This document shows positions 6,842 through 14,931 of a stretch of 64,000 nucleotides of DNA, one piece after another. A program made the translations under genes and the position numbers. This DNA comes from Bacteroidales bacterium. Its GTDB lineage: Bacteria; Bacteroidota; Bacteroidia; Bacteroidales; F082. How positions within the stretch are numbered: the stretch's first letter is position 1; the number at the start of each line of letters is the position of its first letter. Location of the stretch: positions 1-64,000 of the forward strand of contig JAILDR010000208.1 in assembly GCA_024689285.1 (NCBI GenBank). The letters are read 5' to 3'. The notes under the pieces were generated by a model. The model worked only from the letters and a program-made list of their open reading frames with translations. It ran no database searches and was not told where the DNA came from.

Positions 6842-8983
6842 ATGAAAAAGACATTATCCTTAATTGCAGCCTTGGTGCTGTCGTTTATGGTAGCACGTGC
6901 CGACGAAGGTATGTGGCTGCCTTATTCACTCAATGGCCAGAACCTGGCCGAAATGCAAGCCTTGGGCTGCAAACTCACAGCCGAACAAATCTTCAGTTTC
7001 AACCAGCCCAGCATCAAGGATGCCATCGTCCAATTTGGAGGCGGCTGCACGGGCGAAATCATCTCACCCGAAGGCCTGTTGCTCACCAACCACCATTGTG
7101 GCTTGAGCTATGTGCAGAAACACTCGTCCATCGAGCACGACTACCTCACCGACGGCTTCTGGGCCAAGAGCAAAGGCGAGGAACTGCCCAACGCTGGCCT
7201 CTCTGTCTTATTCTTGAATAAAGTGGAAGACGTGACCGATGCTGTGCTGAAAGATGTTACCGCCCAGACCAGCGAGGCCGAGCGCGAGGAGCTTGTTGCC
7301 AAGAACAGCAAGGAGCTCACCAAGGAACGCAAAGGTGATCGCAACGTGCTCATCGAGATTGTGCCGTTCTACAGCGGCAACCAATATATCCTTTTCGAGT
7401 ACGATGAATATAAGGACGTGCGCCTCGTGTGCTGTCCGCCTTGGGGCATCGGCAAGTTTGGTGCCGACACCGACAACTGGACCTGGCCGCGCCACAAGGG
7501 CGATTTCAACATCTTCCGCGTTTACACCGCTCCTGATGGCAGCCCTGCCGAGTATTCAAAAGAGAACATCCCGATGAAGAGTAAGTGGTATCTGCCCATT
7601 AATTTAGGAGGTGTGAAGCCTGGCGATTATGCCATGATCCTCGGCTATCCCGGTTCAACCGACCGCTATTCGACTTCCTACACCGTGAAGAATGTCATCG
7701 AGGAGGAAGGCCCCGCCATCATCGACTGCCGCACCACCAAGCTTGAGAATTACCGCAAGCACATGGATGCCGACCAAGAGGTGTTCATCATGTATGCTTC
7801 CAAGCAGGCCAGCGTTTCGAATTACTGGAAATACTATATCGGTCAGGTGAAGCAACTGAAGCGCAACCACGTCTATGAGCGCCGCCAAGCTCAGGAGGAA
7901 GACTTTGCCAACTGGGTTAGTGCTGACCCGAAACGCAAGGCTGAATATGGCGACATCTTCAAGGGTATCGTCCAGAAATGGACTATCTTGGACGAAATCC
8001 AGAAATCGTTCGTCTACCATCGCGAGGCTGGTTGGAATGGCGGCGAGGCCATCTCGTTCAGCCGCAGGTTTATGCGCATCAACAATATGTTTGAGGACAA
8101 GGCGGACAAAGCTGACATCAAGGCTGCTGTGGATAAGATGCAACCCGCTGTTGATGCCTTCTTCAAGGATTACAGTATGCCTTTGGACCAAGATGTGACT
8201 GCCGCCTTGCTGGCTTTGTTCTACAGGAATATCCCTGCTGACCTGCGTCCGAGCGAAGTCACGCGCATTGGCGATGAAAACAACGGCGACTTCAGCACAT
8301 ACGTGGCCAAGGCCTTCAAGAAGTCTGTCTTCACCGACAAAGACCGTCTTGCGAACTGGATGGAAAGACCCAAGAGACTTGACAAAGACCCCATCTTCGC
8401 CCTTGCAATGAACATCATCGACTCATATCAAGTGTTGTACGCCCGCTATGAGGAAGCCCAGAACTTGGGCAACCAAGGCGAACGCCTTTATATGAAAGGC
8501 CTCATGGAGATGCAGAGCGACCGCAACTTCTATCCCGATGCCAACTTCACCATGCGCCTCACCTATGGTACCGTGGAGCCTTACAAAGCTGCCGATGCCG
8601 TCAACTATAACTATTATACCACCATGGACGGCGTGATGGCCAAGTATGTGCCTGGCAACTGGGAGTTCGACATCCCGCAGGATGTGCGCGACCTCGTGGC
8701 CAAGAAGGACTACGGCCGCTATGCCAACGAAAACGGTGAGTTGGTCGTCAACTTCATCACCACTAACGACATCACGGGTGGTAATTCTGGCAGTCCTGTC
8801 ATTGACGGCGAAGGCAACCTCATAGGTCTGGCTTTCGACGGCAACTGGGAAGCCATGAGCGGTGACCTCAGCTTTGAGAACAAGGTGCAGCGCACCATCT
8901 GCATGGACGCCCGCTATCTGCTGTGGTGTATCGAGAAAGTGGGTAAATGCGACAATATCATCAAGGAGTTGGTGATTAAATAA
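6842..8983 (+). CDS. dpp7: S46 family dipeptidyl-peptidase, DPP7-like
   Basis: 713 residues with a signal peptide (1-20, ending ARA). S46 enzymes are periplasmic serine exopeptidases that remove dipeptides from imported oligopeptides, central to amino-acid-fermenting Bacteroidales. The trypsin-like fold is shown by TNHHCG (His85) and TGGNSGSP (Ser649); the acidic member should lie near GDFNIFR. Eighteen residues after the serine, in LAFDGNWEAMSGD, there is a Gly. The DPP11 enzymes, which prefer Asp/Glu at P1, have Arg at this place, while DPP7 enzymes, which prefer hydrophobic P1, have Gly, so DPP7-type specificity is predicted. Length agrees with the family (about 710-720). ATG 6842 is preferred over an in-frame ATG 20 codons upstream because it yields the signal peptide. 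Confidence 0.93.
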   Translation: MKKTLSLIAALVLSFMVARADEGMWLPYSLNGQNLAEMQALGCKLTAEQIFSFNQPSIKDAIVQFGGGCTGEIISPEGLLLTNHHCGLSYVQKHSSIEHDYLTDGFWAKSKGEELPNAGLSVLFLNKVEDVTDAVLKDVTAQTSEAEREELVAKNSKELTKERKGDRNVLIEIVPFYSGNQYILFEYDEYKDVRLVCCPPWGIGKFGADTDNWTWPRHKGDFNIFRVYTAPDGSPAEYSKENIPMKSKWYLPINLGGVKPGDYAMILGYPGSTDRYSTSYTVKNVIEEEGPAIIDCRTTKLENYRKHMDADQEVFIMYASKQASVSNYWKYYIGQVKQLKRNHVYERRQAQEEDFANWVSADPKRKAEYGDIFKGIVQKWTILDEIQKSFVYHREAGWNGGEAISFSRRFMRINNMFEDKADKADIKAAVDKMQPAVDAFFKDYSMPLDQDVTAALLALFYRNIPADLRPSEVTRIGDENNGDFSTYVAKAFKKSVFTDKDRLANWMERPKRLDKDPIFALAMNIIDSYQVLYARYEEAQNLGNQGERLYMKGLMEMQSDRNFYPDANFTMRLTYGTVEPYKAADAVNYNYYTTMDGVMAKYVPGNWEFDIPQDVRDLVAKKDYGRYANENGELVVNFITTNDITGGNSGSPVIDGEGNLIGLAFDGNWEAMSGDLSFENKVQRTICMDARYLLWCIEKVGKCDNIIKELVIK

Positions 8984-8994
8984 GAAAGCCTCTG

Positions 8995-10020
8995 ATGAGT
9001 AGGGGGTTTATAAAAGAAGGCGATCAAGAGGAAATCCCAATGGTCCCGCCAAGGGCATACCTGCCGGATGGCGTGCCAAACTATGTCACAAAAGAAGGCC
9101 TCGACGCGCTCAAAGAGGAACTGAAAAGTCTTGAGACTGAGCGCGTCAAGGCGAGTGGCAACTACATCATGGTCAATTTTATTGATGCATCAATCAAGTT
9201 GCTTGTTGGACGTATCAATAGTGCTGTGGAGGTCGACCTCTCTAAAGTCAACAAGGACACAGTGAGTTTTGGGGCTTGGGTGCGCTACAACGGGCGCGTG
9301 GTGAGGATTGTGGGGGTGGATGAAGCCGATGTGAATAAAGGACTGGTCTCGTTCGTCTCACCCATAGCCAAGTTGTTGATAGGGAAGAAGGTTGGAGACT
9401 TCGTTGAGCTGAAAGGGCCGGGAGGCAAGGAAAGGGTAGTGGTGGAGAAGGTGTCGTTTGAACCGATGACACTCACACAGATTGTCCACGACAAGCCTGT
9501 GGCGAGAACAGCAACAACAGAAAGACGAAAGGCGGAAACTGTCGAACAAGATGTTGCTCAGATTGCACAGGAACGACCTGTTACTGAGGACAACGACAAG
9601 CAAAAGCCAGATCAATCGGATGGACCTCGCAGATTTATTCCTGAAGAGAAGGCCGTTGAATTCCTGCCCATTGTCAACGAGAGAGGCAACATCATGGGGA
9701 GGGCTATGTATGTGGAGTTGCACAAAGGCAATAAGATGCTGCATCCTGCCGTGCATCTGCATGTTATTAATGGCAAGGGAGAGACCACAAGGCTTTACTG
9801 GTGGCACGTGGCGCTTGGCGACACTCCTGAGAAAACGGTCAAGCGAAAGATGGCGGAGACATTGGGACTGACGGGAGTCGTTCCGAAGCTAAAGAAGCAA
9901 TATATCCGAGAGTCCAAGATGGAGAAGGAGCTGGTATACGTTTTCATGGTTGTCTCAGAGGAAGAATTGCCTATTCCCCCTGAGGATAAAGACTATATTG
10001 ATTGTTTTGTAAAGGATTAG
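8995..10020 (+). CDS. GreA/GreB-like and degenerate Nudix fusion protein
   Basis: 341 residues in two modules. Residues about 28-160 resemble transcript-cleavage factors: YVTKEGLDALKEELKSLE corresponds to the start of the GreA coiled coil and FVSPIAKLLIGKKVGDFVEL to the globular C-terminal domain. The coiled coil is much shortened and lacks the acidic tip (the GDxSENAEY segment), so RNA-cleavage stimulation is unlikely. A charged linker (about 165-215) leads to a Nudix-like domain (LPIVNERGNIMG, LYWWHVALGDTPE). Its box reads GDTPEKTVKRKMAETLGL: where active enzymes have R-E-L-x-E-E it has R-K-M-A-E-T, so two of three metal-binding Glu are lost. The protein may bind RNA polymerase and a nucleotide ligand without catalysis. 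It starts 11 bp after the S46 gene. Confidence 0.7.
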   Translation: MSRGFIKEGDQEEIPMVPPRAYLPDGVPNYVTKEGLDALKEELKSLETERVKASGNYIMVNFIDASIKLLVGRINSAVEVDLSKVNKDTVSFGAWVRYNGRVVRIVGVDEADVNKGLVSFVSPIAKLLIGKKVGDFVELKGPGGKERVVVEKVSFEPMTLTQIVHDKPVARTATTERRKAETVEQDVAQIAQERPVTEDNDKQKPDQSDGPRRFIPEEKAVEFLPIVNERGNIMGRAMYVELHKGNKMLHPAVHLHVINGKGETTRLYWWHVALGDTPEKTVKRKMAETLGLTGVVPKLKKQYIRESKMEKELVYVFMVVSEEELPIPPEDKDYIDCFVKD

Positions 10021-10042
10021 CTGGGATTTTTTGGCACAAAAC

Positions 10043-10073
10043 TTGCGGCATAAACTATTAGTGTGTACTTTTG
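10043..10073 (+). promoter_or_regulatory. Promoter of the PspC gene
   Basis: TTG (10043-10045) and TACTTTTG (10066-10073) with a 20-bp spacer; the ATG follows 32 bp later. Confidence 0.65.
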
Positions 10074-10105
10074 CGCCAAAACCAATAATAGAAAGGACAA
10101 AAAAA

Positions 10106-10291
10106 ATGAAGAAATTGTATCGTTCGAAGACCGACAAACGTTTGTGTGGCGTTTGCGGCGGCATTGCCGAGTATTTTGAATTGGATTCCACCATCATCCG
10201 TCTGCTTTTTGTGATACTCACTTTTTGCAGCTTCGGTACTGCACTATTGGCTTATTTCATCTGCGCACTCATCGTGCCGCAGCCAGAATAA
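10106..10291 (+). CDS. PspC domain protein
   Basis: 61 residues: LYRSKTDKRLCGVCGGIAEYF, split by the usual short turn, then a hydrophobic segment FVILTFCSFGTALLAYFICALIV in two parts. This is the complete small PspC domain (stress-responsive inner-membrane protein). In Bacteroidota such single-domain proteins are common; their partners are not known. It has its own promoter and converges with rodA (21 bp between stop codons). In proteobacteria PspC senses membrane stress with PspB, but no psp genes are nearby, so only the domain call is firm. Confidence 0.9.
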   Translation: MKKLYRSKTDKRLCGVCGGIAEYFELDSTIIRLLFVILTFCSFGTALLAYFICALIVPQPE

Positions 10292-10311
10292 GCTTTTGGT
10301 GAAACTATAAG

Positions 10312-11595
10312 TCAAAGGATATTCAGTCGGTTGGCATCCTGCTTCACGAAGATGGCCAGCATGATGGTAAAGGCCAACATGCTTGAGCCACCGTAACTTA
10401 AGAAAGGTAGCGGGATGCCGATGACAGGCATCAGTCCGATGGTCATGCCGATATTGATGGCCACATGAACGAAAAAGATGCCTGCAATGCCATAGCCATA
10501 TACACGGCTGAACGTTGAACGTTGTCGCTCGGCAAGAATGATAATACGTAGCAGCAAAGCCACATAAAGCAGTACTACGGCAGCTGTACCGAGGAAACCA
10601 CTTTCTTCACCTATCGTGCAGAAAATAAAGTCGGTATGCTGCTCAGGGACGAAGTCGTATTTGGTTTGTGTGCCTTGCAGGAAGCCTTTCCCCGCGAAAC
10701 CACCTGAACCGATGGCAATTTTCGATTGATATACATTATAGCCTACGCCTTTAGGATCATCAAGTTGACCCAACAGCACCAAGACACGGTTCCGCTGATG
10801 CTCCTGAAGCACCTTGTTAAAGGCATAATCCACAGAAAACACCATCCCAAAAGCCATACCGAATACGAGGACGGCAGGGACAATGACATTGCGCTTCTTG
10901 TTCATGAATAAGTATAGTAAGGTCAGTGCCAACAAGGCTCCAAGGATGATAAACATGATTTTTTGTGACCAGACCAAGGTAAATACAAACAGCAACGCTG
11001 CCACCACACCGATGACCATCAGCCAACCTGCCCCAGGCATGCCTTCGCGATATAACACAAAGATGAATGAGACGAATACCAAGGCAGAACCGGTGTCGTT
11101 TTGCAGCAATACCAAAGCCATGGGAATGAGGATAATCGCTGCACAGATCAATTGGTCTTTGCGTTTGCGCAGGTCAACATCAAGGCGGTCGAGATAGCCC
11201 GCAAGTGCCAAAGCCGTAGCCATTTTCGCGAATTCCGACGGCTGGAATTTGATAGGTCCGAACTCGATCCAGGAAGTGGCACCTTTGGTGACTTTACCGT
11301 ATGCCAGGACCATGACAAGTGTAACCAGCACGAGGACGTAGATCCATAACGAGAAAGCGTTGAAGAACTTGGCATCGATAAGCAGAATGATGAAACCGAA
11401 AAGCAGGGCTGCACCAATCCAGATGAGCTGTTTGCCGTATTCTTTGGAGAAGTCGAAAATGCTGGGGTGTAATTCGTCGTACTTGGCGGAAAAGATGCTA
11501 AACCAGCCTATGAGTACCAAGGCCAGGTAAATCAGCACCGTCAACCAGTCGATACGGCCAATGATTTGGTTTCTATTGTCGTTGTCAGTAATCAT
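10312..11595 (-). CDS. rodA: Rod shape-determining protein RodA (SEDS glycosyltransferase)
   Basis: 427 residues, about ten membrane helices. RodA polymerises lipid II into glycan strands during side-wall growth, together with PBP2. Family marks: KGATSWIEFGPIKFQPSEFAK early on, LLQNDTGSALVF in the middle, PEQHTDFIF and PVIGIPLPFLSYGGSSM near the end. Its ATG overlaps the stop codon of mrdA by four bases (11592-11595), the usual translationally coupled mrdA-rodA pair of the elongasome. mreB, mreC and mreD, which often precede this pair, are not in the window; the region upstream of mrdA is a divergent promoter instead. Confidence 0.97.
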   Translation of the reverse strand: MITDNDNRNQIIGRIDWLTVLIYLALVLIGWFSIFSAKYDELHPSIFDFSKEYGKQLIWIGAALLFGFIILLIDAKFFNAFSLWIYVLVLVTLVMVLAYGKVTKGATSWIEFGPIKFQPSEFAKMATALALAGYLDRLDVDLRKRKDQLICAAIILIPMALVLLQNDTGSALVFVSFIFVLYREGMPGAGWLMVIGVVAALLFVFTLVWSQKIMFIILGALLALTLLYLFMNKKRNVIVPAVLVFGMAFGMVFSVDYAFNKVLQEHQRNRVLVLLGQLDDPKGVGYNVYQSKIAIGSGGFAGKGFLQGTQTKYDFVPEQHTDFIFCTIGEESGFLGTAAVVLLYVALLLRIIILAERQRSTFSRVYGYGIAGIFFVHVAINIGMTIGLMPVIGIPLPFLSYGGSSMLAFTIMLAIFVKQDANRLNIL

Positions 11596-13445
11596 CTCTC
11601 GTTTTTATAACTGATGCGTCCTTCCATCATGCGTTGTTCAAGGTCTTCGCGTATGGTGTAACCACGTAAATATTTCTCAATCATCAAGCTGGCAATGGGG
11701 GCAGCCCATGTGGCACCGTAGCCACCGTTTTCGATAATCACGGCAAGGGCAATCTTGGGGTCTTCGGCTGGAGCGAAGGCGATGAAATTGGAGTGATAGT
11801 TGCCATGAGGATTTTGTGCAGTTCCGGTCTTGCCGCATTGGGCGATGTCTTTCATCTCGTAACGTCTTGCCGTGCCTGCCGGACCGCTAAAGACAGTGCG
11901 CAAACCTTGTTTCATCACGCGCACATATCGTCGGTCGATGCCTGGGTCGATGCGGGTGGTCATTACTTCGGGGATGGCGGTGGTGTCGCCAAAACATTTG
12001 ATGAGGTGGGGAGGATAGTAGTAGCCCTCGTTGGCGATGAATGCGGCAATATTGGCCAACTGCAAAGGTGTCACCAAAACCTCACCTTGTCCGATGCCTA
12101 AAGAACGGATAGTTACTGAGTTCCATTGCCCTTTGTACATTCTGTCGTAATACTCACGTGAGGGTATGTTGCCCGAACGCTCATAAGGAATGTCGGTGCC
12201 GAAAGTATGTCCGAGACCCAATTTGTAGGTCATGTCTTTCCAATACTCATAACCTTTTTTGATGTTGCCAAACTTGGGATTGTTGATGGTTGCCTTGAAG
12301 GACTCGTAAAAGTAAGGATTGCACGAGTTCATGATGGCGTTGGCGAAATCGGGGCTTGAGCCATGCGAGTGGGTGCATTTGATAGGCAGTGAGCCTTGAC
12401 CAGAGCAATGGAAGCAGGTGGCAGGGGTGATGCTGCCGCTTTGCATGGCAATCATGCCGACGACGGTCTTGAAGGTGGAACCAGGAGGATAAGTGCCGCT
12501 GATAGCTCTGTTGATCAAGGGCTTCATCGGGTCTTTTTGCAGCTCTTGGTAATGCTTGCCACGTTCGCGACCCACAAGGAGGTTAGGGTCGTAGGTGGGG
12601 CTTGAGACGAAGGCAAGGATTTGTCCCGTTTGGGGCTCGATGGCTACGATGGAACCTATCTTTCCCACCATCAGTTGCTCGCCATAGGCTTGCAGGTCGG
12701 CATCCAGACCAAGATAAATGTCCTTGCCGGCCACAGGGTCGCGGTCGAGGGAGCCATCTTCGAAACTGCCCATCTCGCGGTTATGCACATCGACCATCAT
12801 CACACGCAAGCCCTTCACGCCGCGCAGTTCCTTTTCATAGGAGCGTTCGATGCCCGATTTGCCGATATAGTCGCCTTGGCGGTAATAATTCTCTTGGTCT
12901 TTTTCCAGTTCGGAGGGGCTGATTTCACCGATGTCACCTAAGGTGTGGGCTGCAATGGCGTTAGGATAATGGCGTACCGTACGCGTCTGAAAATAAAAGC
13001 CTGGATAACGATAAAGCACTTCAGCCACATGGGCATAGTTCTCCTTCGAGACGGCTGTCATGAAAGGCGACGGTTTGAGATAGGATTCTTTTTTTGCCTT
13101 GTTGATGCGTTCGATGAATGATTCGCGGTCGATGTCCAAAAGACGGCAGAAGTTCATTGTGTCGAATGGATGCAGAGAGTCGCGTTTCATGGTTTGCTTG
13201 GGGATAACCATAAGGTCGTAGACTGCCTCGTTGAAGACGAGAAGCTTGCCGTTGCGGTCAAAAATCTTGCCTCGGGCGGGATATTGGGTCACAAATCGCA
13301 AGGCGTTGTTGTCGGCCAGCTGTTTGTAATGCTTGTCGAGTACTTGCAGGGCAAACAGCCTGATAAGATATATCACGCCGACAGCGATGAATACCCCCAT
13401 CACCAATAACTTCCTGTTTGATAAATTGTTGTATCTTCTGCTCAT
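11592..13445 (-). CDS. mrdA: Penicillin-binding protein 2 (transpeptidase of the elongasome)
   Basis: 617 residues from the ATG starting MSRRYNNLSNRKLL; the frame continues 79 codons upstream but that part reads like non-coding sequence and would delay the membrane anchor. One N-terminal membrane helix (about 13-32), a PBP dimerisation region (PARGKIFDRNGKLL, VRHYPN, GDIGEISPSELE, YIGKSGIE) and a transpeptidase domain with S323-T-F-K326, an SCN at the SxN position and K539-T-G. PBP2 cross-links the strands made by RodA. First gene of the mrdA-rodA operon; it is divergent from the GldH-like gene with 150 bp between the start codons. Confidence 0.97.
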   Translation of the reverse strand: MSRRYNNLSNRKLLVMGVFIAVGVIYLIRLFALQVLDKHYKQLADNNALRFVTQYPARGKIFDRNGKLLVFNEAVYDLMVIPKQTMKRDSLHPFDTMNFCRLLDIDRESFIERINKAKKESYLKPSPFMTAVSKENYAHVAEVLYRYPGFYFQTRTVRHYPNAIAAHTLGDIGEISPSELEKDQENYYRQGDYIGKSGIERSYEKELRGVKGLRVMMVDVHNREMGSFEDGSLDRDPVAGKDIYLGLDADLQAYGEQLMVGKIGSIVAIEPQTGQILAFVSSPTYDPNLLVGRERGKHYQELQKDPMKPLINRAISGTYPPGSTFKTVVGMIAMQSGSITPATCFHCSGQGSLPIKCTHSHGSSPDFANAIMNSCNPYFYESFKATINNPKFGNIKKGYEYWKDMTYKLGLGHTFGTDIPYERSGNIPSREYYDRMYKGQWNSVTIRSLGIGQGEVLVTPLQLANIAAFIANEGYYYPPHLIKCFGDTTAIPEVMTTRIDPGIDRRYVRVMKQGLRTVFSGPAGTARRYEMKDIAQCGKTGTAQNPHGNYHSNFIAFAPAEDPKIALAVIIENGGYGATWAAPIASLMIEKYLRGYTIREDLEQRMMEGRISYKNER

Positions 13446-13595
13446 CTCAAAAATGTGGTGTACAAAAGTACAAGTTTTTCTCCGTTTGCCAGTAAGGATT
13501 GGTATAAAAAAACTTTTTTCGACAAAATATTTTTTTTGCGGGGTTTTACAATAAGGTTTTTTGTTACCTTTGCACGGTCTAATGGACTCATCAGA

Positions 13596-14072
13596 ATGAG
13601 AAGATATATTTTTATAGTTTTGACCTTTTGTCTCACCTTTATCGGATGCCGTCAGCAACCTGATGATGGCACTTTGATACACCGTGAGTTTTATCAGACG
13701 GTATGGGAACGCTTCGATTTTGTGAGCAACACCATCAGCGTTAGTGAGCCCACCACTTTTGACCTTGGCTTAAGCATCAGTTTTGCCGAGAATTATCCAT
13801 ACGAAAGCATTTCGTTGGTTTTCACCGTTTTCACAAACGATAACACACCCTACCGCAGCAAAGGGTACAAATTCCGTGTGAAAGACAATGAAGGTAACTG
13901 GAACTCCGAGTTCGTTGACGGCTGCTATACTTTCGAGCTGCCCATCAACAAGGCTTTGCAACTTACCGAGTCGGGCACCTACCGTTTCCAGATAGAGCAA
14001 ACCATGCCTGTAACGCCTTTGATAGGTGTCACCGAATTGACCTTGTTTGACAACAACAAAATAAGCAAATAG
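13596..14072 (+). CDS. GldH-like lipoprotein
   Basis: 158 residues with a lipoprotein signal (MRRYIFIVLTFCLTFIGC, Cys18). The mature part is a beta-rich domain with FDLGLSISFAENYPYESISL, matching the pattern of the gliding-motility lipoprotein GldH family (Tyr-Pro-Tyr-x-Asn/Ser core). Many non-gliding Bacteroidales keep this protein; a T9SS or lipoprotein-related role is supposed but not shown. A TACCTTTG box at 13565-13572 precedes the ATG by 23 bp. The gene stands 25 bp before wza, so it may head the polysaccharide export operon. Family assignment is moderate because the domain is poorly conserved. Confidence 0.65.
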   Translation: MRRYIFIVLTFCLTFIGCRQQPDDGTLIHREFYQTVWERFDFVSNTISVSEPTTFDLGLSISFAENYPYESISLVFTVFTNDNTPYRSKGYKFRVKDNEGNWNSEFVDGCYTFELPINKALQLTESGTYRFQIEQTMPVTPLIGVTELTLFDNNKISK

Positions 14073-14097
14073 AAACAAAGATAAAAACATAAATAGT

Positions 14098-14895
14098 ATG
14101 AAAACAGGAATCAAAACAATCGTAATTCTTGCGCTTTTGTTCGCTTTGGGCTTCGCCTCGTGCGTGCCACAAAAGAAGATGCTTTATTTGAAAGAAGCAG
14201 AGATGCTCTCTCAGAACATCTCAAAGGAATACGTCAATGACCGCAGCGTCGATTACAAGTTGCAACCTGGCGACAACCTTTACATCCGCTTTATCAATAC
14301 CATTGATGAGCGTGGATCTGCTGCTCTGACAGGTGATTATGGTAATAGAGGTACGTCGACCTACATGTCATCCGAATCCAGCATCTATCTGCAGTCTTAC
14401 ACCTTGGATGAGGAGGGCTGCATTGAACTTCCGTTGACAGGCAAAATCGAACTCAAGAACCTGACGGTTGACCAAGCCAAAGATAAACTGAAAACCGAAC
14501 TCGACAAGTTCGTCAACCAAACCACGATTATTGTCAAATTGTCGAATTTCAACGTGACTTTGCTCGGCGAAGTGACCAGGCCAGGATTGTATAAGGTCTA
14601 CCAATCTCAAATCAACCTGTTTGAAGCTATCTCGTTGGCAGGCAACATGACCAACTTCGCCAAAAATAATGCGGTAAAAATCATTCGCCAAACTGACAAT
14701 GGATCGGAGATTGTCACCGTTGACATGGGCCAGGCAGACATCCTCTCGTCGCCTTATTATTATCTGAAACCTAACGATATCGTCTATGTGGAGCCGCTCC
14801 CAATCAAGCAATGGGGCTTCACCACTTTCCCCTATTCGACCGTTTTGTCTGTCGTTTCACTCGCGGTGACCTTGTATTTAGCATTTAAGAAATAA
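14098..14895 (+). CDS. Polysaccharide export outer-membrane lipoprotein (Wza-like)
   Basis: 265 residues: lipoprotein signal ending at Cys22 (LGFASCVPQKK), a Poly_export domain (DYKLQPGDNLYIRFIN), then an SLBB domain (VTLLGEVTRPGLYKVYQSQ) and a C-terminal hydrophobic helix (VLSVVSLAVTLYLAF). It is typical of Bacteroidota Wza relatives, which end in a membrane helix and lack the long Wza barrel. With Wzc it forms the channel and co-polymerase for capsule or exopolysaccharide export. No glycosyltransferase or polymerase genes follow, so the glycan is made elsewhere in the genome. 36 bp separate it from wzc. Confidence 0.92.
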   Translation: MKTGIKTIVILALLFALGFASCVPQKKMLYLKEAEMLSQNISKEYVNDRSVDYKLQPGDNLYIRFINTIDERGSAALTGDYGNRGTSTYMSSESSIYLQSYTLDEEGCIELPLTGKIELKNLTVDQAKDKLKTELDKFVNQTTIIVKLSNFNVTLLGEVTRPGLYKVYQSQINLFEAISLAGNMTNFAKNNAVKIIRQTDNGSEIVTVDMGQADILSSPYYYLKPNDIVYVEPLPIKQWGFTTFPYSTVLSVVSLAVTLYLAFKK

Positions 14896-14931
14896 AACCA
14901 GATTTACCTTAATATAAAAAATTGAAGAATT

